DNA of 64,000 bases from Apophysomyces variabilis (lineage: Eukaryota; Mucoromycota; Mucoromycetes; Mucorales; Mucoraceae). Below, piece by piece: positions 1-11,316 of the stretch. The position numbers were made by a program, and so were the translations under genes. The notes below the pieces were generated by a model, which was not told the origin of the DNA, searched no databases, and saw only the letters and a list, made by a program, of their open reading frames with translations. The stretch's first letter is position 1, and every line of letters begins with the position of its first letter. The DNA is taken from the NCBI GenBank assembly GCA_002749535.1, contig MZZL01000393.1, positions 631,103 to 695,102 of the forward strand. Direction: 5' to 3'.

Positions 1-67
1 CGGAGAAGAAAATTCTCTGTTGAGTGACTAAAAAAAGTAACAAAGCTCTTGGTTTTACTATCAGTAT

Positions 68-1811
68 TCAGGCAAGATACGTCGAAGCAGAGACATTTCC
101 ACCACGACCTGTCCAATTGGTATGGACAAATTTGCCAGGAGCATCGAGCAATTCATAAGTATGAGCACCAAAGTAATCACGTTGGGCCTGGAGCAAGTTA
201 GCAGGGAGCAAGTCATGACGCAGACCGTCATAGAAGTTAAGAGCCGTTGAGAGGGCAGGTGTGGGAATACCCATCAATACCGCCTGAGCTACCACGTTTC
301 GCCAGGCGTTCTGTGCTTTCTCGGTAGCTTTTTGGAAAAACGGATCGAATAAAAGATTTTCTAGCTTTGGATTGTTTGTATAAGCATCCTTTATCTTTCC
401 TAGAAAGACAGATCGGATGATACAGCCACCACGCCACATAAGGGCAATGCCGGCGTTATTCAGATGCCAGCCATAGTCTGCTGCAGCTTGACGCATCAAC
501 ATAAAACCTTGGGCATAAGATACGATTTTGGATGCGTACAATGCCTGGCCAAGCTGATCCAAGAATTGGTCTCGGTTACCTTGTGTATACTTGGCCTTTG
601 GGCCCACAAGGATTTTGGAGGCACGAACACGTTCATCCTTGATTGCAGATAAGCATCGGGCATATACTGCCTCACCGATCAGCGTGACCGGGATCCCACG
701 GTCTAATGAGTCGATCCCTGTCCATTTGCCGGTGCCTTTCTGGCCAGCCGTATCTCTGATCTTTTCTACCAAGGGTTTGTCATCGGTGTCTTTGAATTTG
801 AGTATATCCCGGGTAATTTCAATGAGATATGAGTCCAAATCTCCTTTGTTCCACTCTTCAAACACATGTGCCATTTCATCTGGGCTGAGACCGAGACCTT
901 CCTTCATAATGTGATAGACCTCCGAAATCAATTGCATATCTCCGTATTCTACAGATAGCACGAATTTACTCGGATATCATTCGCTGTGTTATTCGTCTTA
1001 CCTATGCCGTTATGGACCATCTTTACGTAGTGACCGGCTCCTGTTTCACCGACCCAATCGCAGCAGGGTGCACCATCCGGTGCCTTGGCTGCAATGGATT
1101 GAAAGATGGGCTTGATATGCTCCCATGCTGCGGGGTTTCCACCAGGCATAAGAGATGGACCAAAGCGAGCACCTTCCTCACCGCCCGAAACGCCAGAACC
1201 AACAAATAAGATCTGCTTCTTTTCCAATTCCTCTGTTCGACGGATCGAATCCGGAAAATGTGAGTTACCACCATCAATAATAATATCTCCGGGATCCATA
1301 TAAGGTAAGAGCTGTTGAATAAAGTCATCCACAGCTGAACCAGCCTTTACAAGCAACATGACTCTTCTTGGCTTTTTAAGCTTCTGGCAAAGTTCTTGGA
1401 CAGAATGGGCACCCACAATTTTCGTGCCTAACCAACAAGAAGAAAGCAAATAAGAGACATTAGACCCGCTATGGTCAGTGTTTTTGAGCATATGGAAAGG
1501 TTACCTTTTGCTTCGTTTTCGAGGAAATGGTCTACTTTAGAAGTCGTTCGATTGTAAGCGCATACGACAAAACCGTGATCATTCATATTGAGAATGAGAT
1601 TTTGACCCTGCGATTTGCAATACGTATATAAGAATGAGCAAAATCCAAATTGTCCATAAGACGTACCATGACGGCCAAACCAATAAGTCCAATATCAGCA
1701 CTAAAGTACAGCAATGAATCGTTTATCGTGTTAGCCGAAGCATTCTTTAACAAGCACGCACGAAGAGAGGATCCCCCCCCCGGGATTTACCACTTACACA
1801 GGCTGGGCCAT
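68..1811 (-). CDS. GND1: 6-phosphogluconate dehydrogenase, decarboxylating
   Basis: This enzyme oxidatively decarboxylates 6-phosphogluconate to ribulose-5-phosphate with NADP+ in the cytosolic pentose phosphate pathway. Five exons join in phase: 1811-1798, 1700-1667, 1607-1505, 1427-1002 and 948-68, giving 485 aa, the normal family length. The start ATG encodes MAQPVADIGLIGLAVMG, so the Rossmann loop is split across two introns. Visible motifs are the cofactor loop GLAVMGQNL, the substrate loop GVSGGEEGARFGPSLMPGG, the catalytic segment GAGHYVKMVHNGIEYGDMQ (lysine and glutamate present), and the C-terminal substrate-binding tail RDYFGAHTYELLD with TNWTGRGG. Nothing is missing, so the gene looks functional. 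The first intron carries a run of nine or ten C. Confidence 0.97.
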
Positions 1812-2254
1812 TCTTATTTTATGCTAATGAGGAAGGAAAATGTATCGCATATCAGAACTTAGAAATAATAAAGCAAAAAAGCACGCGCCGCCCGGAATGA
1901 TGTCAACCAGTCAATGTCGGCATAAACCCTTGTGAGCCAATCCCTTACATAACGATGTACACCACACTCTTTCTGCAGCCAATAGTCTGATCTTTTCACG
2001 GCATTGTTATCTTGCTTCTTATCTTTCTATTTATTTGTTGGTTTCCGTTCTCCCATTGTCAAGTTCAATATCGTTCCTTAATTCATCTCTCATATGAATA
2101 CACTGCACAGAGGGACAATTATGGATTTCGCATGGGTTTCATTCTTAGAAAATCTGTTGGATCCCATGTTCCAAAAAAAATTATCAGCATGAAAAAAAGA
2201 AAAGATCTTTGCTTCTGGACTTGTTTTATTCGGCTGTAGTAGATTAGATGGACT
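1812..2254. other. Spacer between GND1 and the PTRHD1 homolog
   Basis: This is the GND1 upstream region and the 3' flank of the next minus-strand gene. The open frames here are short and have no coding look. I see no repeat or RNA gene. Confidence 0.6.
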
Positions 2255-2830
2255 TTAGCGATAAAGTGAGCAGTATTTTTTGAAAACATCTTTGACTTCT
2301 GGTTTCCTGCCACGCAACGGAGCCGTTGCCAATGCGGTCACGATATTTTCTGGTTGTTCTGTCCATTTCAGGTACGGCACTTGGTATTCAGTAAGAGCTT
2401 CTGCGAGCTTTTCCAGAGTGTCAACGTTCTTTGTCTAAAGAAGATTGTAAGACTGTTGCAGTTTTCGAAAAAAAAAAAAAAAAAAAAGGGACTAAGATTA
2501 CCTCCAACACAACCTTATGCATACCATGAATATCATCAAGATATTCCTTCGTATTGGATTCATCCCGAGTGGTATGTAAAATAGCAGTGGCCGCATGGCA
2601 TGCTTGTGCCATTACACTTTTTTTACGGTATTACGATATGAGGAAAGTTATAATACCGATTTCTCGTACCTGCCAGTAGGCCACTTTAACGTCTATAGTA
2701 CCACAATATGTCACTGGTTATGCCCCACGTTCTTCCAGTTAATTGAATATCTCACTTTGGCCAAGTCTTTACGAACAACGATGAACATTGTCAATGGTTC
2801 AGCAACGGCGGCAGATACGGAAGATGCCAT
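2255..2830 (-). CDS. PTRHD1: PTRHD1-type peptidyl-tRNA hydrolase II domain protein
   Basis: Four exons (2830-2756, 2692-2670, 2616-2502, 2434-2255) give a 130-aa protein. It shares the ordered landmarks of PTRHD1: FIVVRKDL near the N-terminus, WPTGSVMAQACHAA, a KVVLE strand, a helix LEKLAEALTEY, and LKWTEQPENIVT before a short basic tail. The family belongs to the Pth2 fold, whose bacterial-type members release peptidyl-tRNA; PTRHD1 activity itself is less well defined. The second exon is only 23 nt. The last intron contains about 20 T (minus strand) as its pyrimidine tract. It lies head-to-head with DAD3 across about 114 bp. Confidence 0.9.
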
Positions 2831-2944
2831 GGTTCGAATGAACGAAAAGGAACAGAGGCAAGAAAAAAAACAAATATGAGATTGAGCAAAGTCACGTCAA
2901 AAATCCAGTGTCTTTTTTTTCTTCTTGTAAAAGCAAGCTAGTCC
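2831..2944. promoter_or_regulatory. Bidirectional promoter between PTRHD1 homolog and DAD3
   Basis: Only 114 bp separate the two divergent start codons (2830 on minus, 2945 on plus). The interval must hold the core promoters and 5' leaders of both genes. It contains A- and T-rich runs but no clear TATA box. Confidence 0.6.
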
Positions 2945-3291
2945 ATGTGGACATTGGAAGATGCCATTCTTAACGAAACGCAAAAGTTGGTGGCAAACAT
3001 TGCTAGGGTAAAGATGTGTACGAGTGAAGCAACGGCATGGTTTAGGCTTTTTTTATATGGTTTGCTAAGGCTTTATTGTTGGGGGAATTTTAGTTGAACG
3101 AACTACTGGCTATGAACAACGGTGCAGAAGTGGATCAACTCATCGCCAAGCTACGTAATGTGGAAAAGAAAATGTCCACTGTCTTTACACTATTCAAAGC
3201 TTCTGTTTATGCCAGCAACTTTAAGCAAAAGGTGGATTTACCTCAGTTGTCTGCAGAACAAGAGGGCACGAACAGACCACCCCATGCATGA
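2945..3291 (+). CDS. DAD3: DASH complex subunit Dad3
   Basis: Two exons (2945-3007, 3094-3291) give an 86-aa protein, right for this small kinetochore subunit. The diagnostic stretch is the helix VEKKMSTVFTLFKASVYA, which matches the conserved Dad3 core (E-K-K-x-x-x-V-F-T-L-x-K-A-S-V-Y). An N-terminal helix (LEDAILNETQKLVANIARLN) is joined to it by the intron. Dad3 is part of the ten-subunit Dam1/DASH ring that couples kinetochores to microtubules; the complex is fungal, which supports the taxonomic reading. Assignment is from motif memory, not a search. Confidence 0.8.
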
Positions 3292-3895
3292 ACCCTTTTA
3301 TGTAGCCATTACGAACGATATCTTTCATTTTTTATTATTATATAGCTTCATATATGGGTAATAGTATGACTAGGCGTTTCAGATTTAATAAGGGTGAAAT
3401 GTATATTACGTGCATTGTTTGGCACGGCACCTTGTGCTTATGCAGAACATCCATTATTCCTTTTCTAGTATGTTCCGGAAGCAAAATTTGTAAAAAGCAC
3501 TTCTTGGGGGTGGTTATCTGATTCCGGAAAAATAAGTGCAAGATAACGAGAGATCGCTAATGCTATCCTGTCATAGAAAGACCAAGCTACCATGGTAATT
3601 GTCGTCGTAGTGTCAACCGTAACCAATACCACGTGTTCAAGGTTAAATCATTTGCCTTCCCACACACCCTTTTGCTCTAAAAACCTTGTATCATCCTTTA
3701 ACATTCAATAAACAAAAAAAAAGTTCCCCATCATCTCATGTACATCAAATGTGATTTGTCAATACAAGCTGACCACCTTTTTTATAAAAAAAGAACAGAG
3801 TTCAGAAACGATGAGCTAGTTGCAACATATACATAAAGATGAAAGAAGAGAGAGAAAAAAAGGATTGATGAAAAACTGCCTGCTTTTCTTCCTGT
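3292..3895. other. Convergent 3' spacer
   Basis: The interval between the converging DAD3 and HMG/YABBY-like genes contains A- and T-runs and AATAAA-like signals near 3707 (plus strand). No gene, RNA or repeat is apparent. Confidence 0.5.
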
Positions 3896-4562
3896 TTATT
3901 TGGAAGCTTCCTTTTCCTTGGTTTCCTTCTTTTCTTCCTTGTTCTTAGGGTTCTCTGGGGACTTGGTCCAGTTTTGGGCCTAATCAAATGTCAATCAAAC
4001 TCAGCGCTAATGAGACCTTTTTTTCCTTTGTAACTTACAGCTTGCTTGAATGCCTGGATACGTTACCAAGGGGATAATAAAAAAATAGGTGCGTTAGTAT
4101 ACCATAGCGTCATGTTAACATAATGAAAGCGAGACAAAAAAATTGAAAAGGTCAAACACGACGCGCGTGTCAGAGTCTGGACGCATTTTTTAAGCAAAAA
4201 AGAGAAAAAAATTTTTGAACGCGAAAAAAAAAAAAATTGGCGAAAAAGAAAAAAAAAGTGGGAAAGGAAAAGGACGCCAAAAAAAAAGAAATACTTACCT
4301 CCTTGTGAAGGATACCGGGGTTTTCAGCCTTCAATCTGGCGAGCTCAGACTATGTATATAGAGGGAAGGAGGTTTGTTACTTATCCATGAGAGAGAGATA
4401 GAAGGATTATTTCTTTTACCTTGATAAACTTGTTGTAGGGAGAGAGCTTCTTGGCTGCGATTATTTTTGTGTGAGTGACACGCTCCACGGTGACAAATCC
4501 AATAGAAGAAAATGGGTCATATACTTACTCTGATTTTTCTTGGTAGCTTTTTCCTTGGCCAT
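3896..4562 (-). CDS. Small HMG/YABBY-like DNA-binding protein (72 aa)
   Basis: Five short exons (4562-4529, 4454-4420, 4349-4299, 4053-4039, 3979-3896) join in phase to a 72-aa protein. The core LSPYNKFIKSELARLKAENP followed by HKEAFKQAAQNW is the YABBY/HMG-box signature found in small fungal proteins (Pfam YABBY clan). Flanks are lysine-rich (MAKEKATKKNQ at the start, KEEKKETKEKEASK at the end), as expected for a chromatin or DNA-bending protein. One exon is only 15 nt. The third intron, about 245 nt, is unusually long for this locus and is full of A-runs. The precise role is unknown. Confidence 0.85.
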
Positions 4563-4925
4563 TATGAAAGTTTGTAGGTAAGATGAGAAAGTATTGGGAA
4601 ACGGTCAAAGTAAGTGAAAACAAAGATGTTTTGTTAAGTCCAACAGAGGAAAAAAGGAAAAAGATTACAAAACACGAACTGGGACTTATGTTTAGTTCTA
4701 ACCCCCCCGCTGGGCTCTACACCACCGTTCATTGGAAAATCAACTTTTGCTTATAAGCTACTAAACCAATCAGATCATTGCCAGTAATATATGACGTATC
4801 TTGCCATTTGATGTGCGGTGGATATCCAGTCACTCCACTGAAATGCATGTGAATCCGCCGTTTTCGGACGCCCGCTGATTTCTCAGCCCTGCTGCTTTGA
4901 TATTTTTCACTCACACTCCCCTTCC

Positions 4926-6361
4926 ATGTCGACCGAAGAGGACTTCGATTTAAGGTCTCTCAACTATGTGGACACAATCAATGCAAACTTGATATGTTGC
5001 ATATGTCAAACGCCTTTTATTGATCCCGTAGTCTCCCCTTGTGGGTAAGCATAAAGCTTTCCCCTTTAGAAAAAGCAATGGGAAGCCTCCAACCAACGAC
5101 CTGTTCTCTTTTTTTATTCGTGCTTTTATAGTCATACCTTCTGCCAGACATGTATATACCAGGCTGTAGAAGCGGCTGGTCTTTGTCCTATCGACCGTTC
5201 TTCACTTGCCATGTCCGATTTGCAACCTGCTGTGAAAATTATTGTCAACATGGTGAATGAACTGACCGTTCAATGTCCCCGAAATGAATATGGTTGCAAC
5301 CACACTGGTCAACGACAATTTATTGAGAATCACGTCAAACAAGACTGCCAATATACTTTTACTCCTTGCCAAATGAATGAATGTAAAGAGCTGATACTGA
5401 AAAAAGACCTCATCAATCATATTTCTACTTGCATATATCGGAGCACTGAATGCACGATGTGCAAGAAAAAGATGAGGGCTCTTGAATTAGAGGTATTAGA
5501 ATACTCCGATAAAAGTGGTTCGCAGGATCTCATATTATTCTCGCAGGATCATCATAAACTATGTCCCGCAGAAATGATTCGATGCCCTCATTGCGAGACC
5601 TCGAGATCACGCTCCCAACATACCGCACACTTATTAAGTTGCCCTTTTCACCCAGTTGCATGTGTTCATGATGAATTTGGATGTGAATGGAAGGGTCCGC
5701 GAAAAGAATTACCTGGTCACTTAGAAAAATGTTCATATGAAGGAATCAAACATTATCTTTATCTACAACGCCAACAAGAAAAGAGTCTTCGAGAGGAAAT
5801 CCAGCGTTTGCGGAACGAAAACAATGGACTACGGCAGCAGCAGGAAGAAGTGCGCCAGCAAGTTCAATCTCTATTTAATCAGCTTAATACCATGTTTCCT
5901 TTGCATTTCCCTCATGACGATTTTTCAGAGAATCCGATACCTCAGGAGCCTCTCCAGTTAGAAACTCAACAACTGAAAGACGAGATTGATACCCTCAGCG
6001 CGAATCTTGCATCTTTGGAACTAAAACAAAACGTAGCGCTGATGACAGAAACATTTCGTCTGCAAGAAGAAATGCAAAGTCTACGTGCAGTCTGTCATGG
6101 CATGCGTATGCAGTTACACTATGTCATGATGGATAGACGCGGAGCAGTCCATGGTGCAGACGCTTCATCCAGTAATACTGTCAACAACGCCCCACCGAAT
6201 CCAGCTTCGACCAGAGTGGACAATCCATCTATAGCGCGGACTATCGGAAATCGGCTCGGTAAGTTGTTACAAAATCGTATAATACAAGAAGTTAGCTTAT
6301 ATTCTTACTAAACCTTTCATTAGCAGAAAACGCATATCCCCGGCAGGACACCAAATTGTAA
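4926..6361 (+). CDS. RING and TRAF-type zinc-finger protein
   Basis: Three exons (4926-5044, 5132-6258, 6324-6361) give 427 aa. An N-terminal RING (CCICQTPFIDP, CGHTFCQTC, LCPIDRS; the last ligand is Asp) is cut by intron 1 inside the loop. It is followed by TRAF-type fingers rich in spaced Cys/His (CPRNEYGC, HVKQDCQY, CPHCETS, CPFHPVAC, CEWKG) and then by a long coiled coil (QQEKSLREEIQRLRNENNGL onwards). This is the architecture of TRAF-like E3 ubiquitin ligases, though a C-terminal MATH domain is absent. Two acceptors three bases apart (6323 and 6326) could be used for the last exon. Substrate is unknown. Confidence 0.88.
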
Positions 6362-7170
6362 TCTACCTTTCATTATTTGTACAGTATTTCGCAAGTTAAT
6401 TTCGCAACACATAAACAATCAAAGCCGTAGCCCATCGCAACTAAATGTCACAACAATGTCCGCTTATTTTCCATACCTCACAAAGTAAATCAATTTATAA
6501 AAATCTCTAAGATAACCTGCAGGCGCTACAGACGGGAAACATAACACATCTAATACTCTTAACAATCTGTCCTATGGAGAAACAGACCGTCTTATCTCGA
6601 ATTTTGAAAATCACGGCAAGTCGATTTTTATTTATTCTTTCACCTGCAATAGAAATGATATTATCCACGTGGCTATACTTTACTATAATTCCGCTCATCT
6701 GTCTCTAACCAAAATATTACTGCCTTAGCCAAACCGGGTCGCCTATTAGTTTATTCCCGTTTGTCTTCATCCTTCGTTGTTTCTTTCATTACTTTAGTAT
6801 TTAACATGACATAATCCTATCAATCAAGATGAAAATGGGGATATCATTGATCAAAAAACGATAGACTTGTTACCCTGGACTAAGTTCGTACATGCAGTAT
6901 TTGGGAAATGCACCAGGAGGATTATCGTACAATGATATGAATGACATGAACTGATACACTTTTCTAGGATGTGCTCGAAGATAACGTAACTTTTGTGTAC
7001 TTAAGTCAAAGACATGCCAGGATAATATTTTGCGGTGCATTATGCAGACAAACTTTCGGATCATATTGAAGAAGACCTCAGAGGCCATTAGAAAGCAATA
7101 TATATTCTCTGAAGAATAAAGAAAACCTAACAGAAAGGAGTGAAAAAAGCAGCAAATTAAAAGAAGTTTA
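6362..7170. other. AT-rich spacer without recognisable gene
   Basis: Open frames on both strands are short and have no family signature or convincing splice pattern. I see nothing else here. Confidence 0.5.
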
Positions 7171-7186
7171 TTACCATAAGCTGTTT

Positions 7187-7438
7187 ATCGCAGCTTCTGG
7201 AGGGTAGCATCATCCAATGATAACCCCCTGCTTCTCCTGCTATTGATGCCAATAAGGGCGCCTTCTTCGGCTCTGATTGAAACATTCTTAGTATTTAGTT
7301 TTGAAGACTAGCAACTATGATGAAAAGCTAACTTACACCATGACCGCCACCACAGCCACCACGGCCAACGCGAGTACCGTGATCATTATGGGCGCCATGA
7401 GCACAGCCACCATCAACTTGAACACAATACAAGTTTAT
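7187..7438 (-). other. Possible small Gly/His-rich spliced ORF
   Basis: On the minus strand a Gly/His/Asn-rich segment (GGCAHGAHNDHGTR, then GRGGCGGGHG) ends at a consensus donor near 7334, and an exon after a TTTCAATCAG acceptor encodes AEEGALIGINSRRSRGLSL with a stop near 7187. No start codon is placed with confidence. The same DNA is open in other frames because it is a degenerate GCC/ACC-rich repeat, so this may be a short repeat array rather than a gene. Confidence 0.25.
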
Positions 7439-7449
7439 AACGTCGGCTT

Positions 7450-9150
7450 TGATATAAATCGTCTTTTTCATAATATTTCCGTTTTCGCGATTCTTGTCAT
7501 CGTTTTATCATGTTCATATATCCTTTTGTGAAGTAACCAATCTTGACTCCGCATCAATTTCATTGTAGTAGATGAGTGTACTCATGGTTTTTCTTGCTGC
7601 GTATAGAAACACTAATAGTAGATTCCCCGAATATCCTGCAGGCAGAAACCATATTACATATTTAACTTTCTTTGCCTTTTCGTTTCTTTTACAATGGTAT
7701 TCCACAGATATATATTGTGTGCAAATTTTTTTATTTTCTATAATATAGACAAACTACGGTTATCAGAGTCAACGTTTCCTTTGGAACAAACAGTAATCTA
7801 TCGCGGTAGATGTCGTTAATAATGATCATTACATATATAGCAAACAAAGAAAGACTCCTTTCACAACTATACATTTGACCAACTTGCAGTTTACTCCTTT
7901 ATAAGTAAAAAAGAACTGGTAAAATAAATAATAAAATTACTCTTCGTTCTCTAATATTGAGAGAAGAAAGAAATTTGAAGCAATCCTTCAAACCTTTATA
8001 TTGAATACAGAAACCTGCCTACAAAATGGTCTTATCCTTCTGAAAATATATTTACTGCAACTGCAAATATGATGCATCTTAGATAAGACCTATGCTCATA
8101 GAAAATATATTTCAAGTCTGTATAAACTTTGTTTTCATTTAGGCTTCAGTCTTTTTTGTAGCTAGCTTAGACAGCATCTTCATAACTTTGATAGGTTGAC
8201 ACCTTAAACCTTATTTCAAATATCTCTTGATGCAATCCTTTCTTTTTCTATGCTTGACTAAACCTAATCACGTCTTCTTTCTCCTCAAAAAGCCTACAAG
8301 ACTTATGTTATGCAGATAATTCATAGAATAATACATAGCTACCAAGTTCTGTGGACCTTTCTTACAGTTATGGAATGTTACATGTGACATTATATAATAA
8401 AAGCTTTTTTACGGACCTTTGAAGTGGAGATAAAGAAAGCACCTTTGACTGACGACATGGTTTATCCGCAAGTGATCAAACAAGATATGAGATGAAGTTC
8501 AATCACAATCGCTGTCCTAAACCCAATTTTACTAGTCGAGACATATAAAAGGGACCAATTCTCACTCTAAATAAAGGGTGTAAAAAAGTCTCACGGTATC
8601 TTACTGTTCTCTTCTCTCTTGACCTTTACACGCACTACTTTTGCACGTCTTGTTAAATACTTCTTATGATTTGCCGTCCCCTTTTTTCCTGATACATTGT
8701 GGCGACAATGCATACAAAGGAGTAACAGTGTGAGATAAACACACACACTTCTTTTTCACTTTATATTTACTTCCTCATTTTGCGTAAAAGTCACTTTAAC
8801 CAATTCGCTCTTCACCTTTTCTTCATTTTCCTTTTTCCATTTTTCTTGTAAGCGTATCCTGATCGCATGGGTTAACGTATTACTAACAGCTCTACTAATA
8901 ACATTGACAAGGATTAGAAACACCAAATTCTTTTCAGCGTCTTTTTCGTTTTGCTGTACTTTTTGTTTCAAAACAGTAGGTGTTGTAATTAAGACGTACA
9001 TATCCCATATAGATACTGATAGCATGATTAAAAAGGGAGAAGACAGGATACATCCAAAGGCTTTTATTTACGGACAAGCACTTGTCAGTATCGCATACGT
9101 AATTATTTGCCCGTATGTATTGCAGCCCACTTCTTTGTAGCAGCATGCTT
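7450..9150. other. AT-rich spacer with an isolated core-promoter-like block
   Basis: Mostly low-complexity AT DNA. Around 8543-8550 a good TATA box (CATATAAAAG) is followed by pyrimidine-rich DNA resembling a fungal leader, but only very short plus-strand ORFs follow. An 89-codon minus-strand ORF (9025-8756) has one hydrophobic stretch and a lysine/glutamate-rich tail; I could not confirm it by splicing or family. Confidence 0.4.
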
Positions 9151-9300
9151 CTAAAAGGACTTCATACCTATCTGTGACACAAAGGAGTGACGACCGGGGC
9201 CAACATATCCGACCATCTGCGGCAGCAGCAAGTCAGGTTCGTTTACATTGACTTTTGCTGCGACTTCTTGGGCTCGTTCAAGACTTTGCGCTGGGTTTCC
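9151..9300 (-). other. Possible C-terminal exon in a GC-rich patch
   Basis: After a long pyrimidine-rich stretch ending TTGGCGTTCAG, the minus strand stays open for about 50 codons (LERAQEVAAKVNVNEPDLLL, then QMVGYVGPGRHSFVSQ) to a TAG at 9151. Base composition is clearly more GC-rich than the flanks. However, overlapping frames on both strands are also open between 9.25 and 9.64 kb, so the coding strand cannot be fixed by eye. I do not recognise the family. Confidence 0.25.
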
Positions 9301-9697
9301 TGAACGCCAACAGACAACAGCAACAGAAGCAGAATTGCAATGTCTGGTCTTCCATGGCGATCAAATATCAGCCAAGAGTACCAGCCACGCCGCAAGACAA
9401 GCCAAGAAAAACCTGGCTTCGGGGAAGGCACGAAGACAGACTAGATATACTCGCGGATCGTACATTGCAGCGACGGAGCGTCTCCGCGGGAAATACGCTA
9501 TGCAATGGGTCAGCCTTACTCCAGCTATCAAAGGCGCGATCATTCACCGGCTGGAAGCAAGGCAAGACGGTTAACCTTACGACCGCAATTTCGCAAACCA
9601 AACAGCCCGAGTATTCATCCACGAGGCTCCGTTAAAGACTGACCCATAAATCATCTACTTGTGCCACTGACTCGGAGAAGGGGTCCAGTCAGCCATA

Positions 9698-10448
9698 ATG
9701 TCCAGAGATGGCGCCCTATTCGCCTATCAAGGCGCTCTGGACGTTCCGGTAAGTTTATAATACAAATACATCTTCCGCTCTTTTTCCAATACTTATATGC
9801 TAATCCGTATCGTCCATGCTTTCTAGCGCATAAAGTCAATGCTCCTTAATTTCACTCTTGATAATTTCAATACTTCGATAAGTTTAAGGGAGTTGCAGGA
9901 ACGAAGGTAAAGTGGTAAAACATGTGTTTTTATGGGCTAACACTACCGTTAACTTTAAACTCTCTGTAACTTCAAGCTCGCTAAAGGAACGGAAGCCTTG
10001 AAATTAGAGGAGAGTCACTGTAACAATCATGAGCAAATATACGATATTTTCGTCCTGTGCTCATTTGAGACGTTAAATAAATTATTTTCATCTTTAGTAC
10101 TTTTGAACTTGCAACAGACTTCTACAAGTATTTTGAACAGGAACTACTTGCGTTGCTGAGGGAAAATCATGAGGACTTCTTCATTAGCCAAATGATTCAG
10201 TTAGCAATGCCTAAACTGGTTTCTACCATGCTCTCTGCTCCTCAATACACGCAATACAGGCTTCCTATGTAGGTGATTCCTAAAAGGTTAACCAAAACAT
10301 GTCAAACTTTTTCGCTCTGTCAAATGCTTATTTCAGCCAAGATTCACCCTCTGTCCTGTCGTCCACATCTCTGGGCCAAGTATTAAATAGCGACCAAATT
10401 GCATCCGTCCAAAGGTCTACGCAGCACCTCATCGTCACCTTACTATGA
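9698..10448 (+). CDS. Hypothetical protein, four exons (137 aa)
   Basis: Four exons join in phase: 9698-9748, 9827-9906, 10098-10268 and 10337-10448. Donors are GTAAGT, GTAAAG and GTAGGT, and each acceptor is a clear TTCTAG, CTTTAG or TTTCAG. The product begins MSRDGALFAYQGALDVP, has a predicted helical middle (ATDFYKYFEQELLALLRENH) and ends with a Ser/Gln-rich tail. No open frame longer than about 60 codons reveals it, so it is easy to miss. I do not recognise the family; the coherent phases are the main support. Confidence 0.55.
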
Positions 10449-11316
10449 GATCGACAGACACATTATGACTGTAATGGATATCTGAGGAGAGTATAGCGTT
10501 AGCCGGCCTGGTCGTTCATTTGCGAATACTTAGCAAATACCTATGGCACCTCTTAGAGAAAATCGAGGAAAGAGTGTCGCTTCGTTAGGAGAAGGATGGA
10601 GCTCTACAAACTTATAGAAGAAACAGCCAACAAAGAACATACGATGTGTGTGAAAAAAGCCAGGAGATAGGGGGCCACAAGGGTAGCAATGAAGCTATCC
10701 TTGGATAAACTGATGTAGCAAATAGAACTCTTTGCTTAAAAGTAGCAACACTACATATTTTGGATCTTATACGAGAAGCGATCCTATTTAAACTGATCAG
10801 TTATAAATCGCTAAAGTCGGTTGACGTCGCAGTCATATCAAGTGGCTTTTGCTGACATTAGACTAGCTCAGGCTGTATAAGAAAATACGATATGAAAGTT
10901 TGTATGCTTTTCATATATAGCGTTTATTGAAGGATCAATGCCTTTAATCCACTATTCTACATGTCTAAAGACGCATAAACTCGAGGCACAGGGCGGGCGA
11001 AAATTGAAAGGCTTCTCTAGACGGGCGCTTTACCGAATGAATCTTGCCGAGTTTCAGGGTCTCACTCAGGGCTTAAGGCAAAAAGTACCCTCGCAATGCC
11101 CACTGATATCAGGTTACGTTTTTTGACGTTCTCCAAAATTTCCCGTTGAAGCCACATGTGAAGTCAAGCTCACCCACACAACATGCCGACGGTGGCTTAG
11201 CGCACACAACCCTTTTTTTCATGTACCTTTTGTCTACAAGACGTTTAAAAACCCAAACCTTTTGTGTCCTGGCGCAATTAAGCTCTTTTATTTTACGAGA
11301 ATCGGGAAGAAAAAGT
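10449..11316. other. Gene-free spacer
   Basis: A 62-codon plus ORF at 10938-11126 has no family signature or splice context. Nothing else is visible before the RPS9 3' end. Confidence 0.5.

Noticed and set aside
3338..3541. 67-codon minus ORF between DAD3 and the HMG/YABBY-like gene
   Set aside because: Lies in a convergent 3' spacer, no motif and no splice continuity.
9248..9635. Plus-strand ORFs of 108 and 126 codons
   Set aside because: They overlap in two frames, have Arg/Gln-rich non-globular composition and no splice context; a protein-like minus frame covers part of the same DNA.
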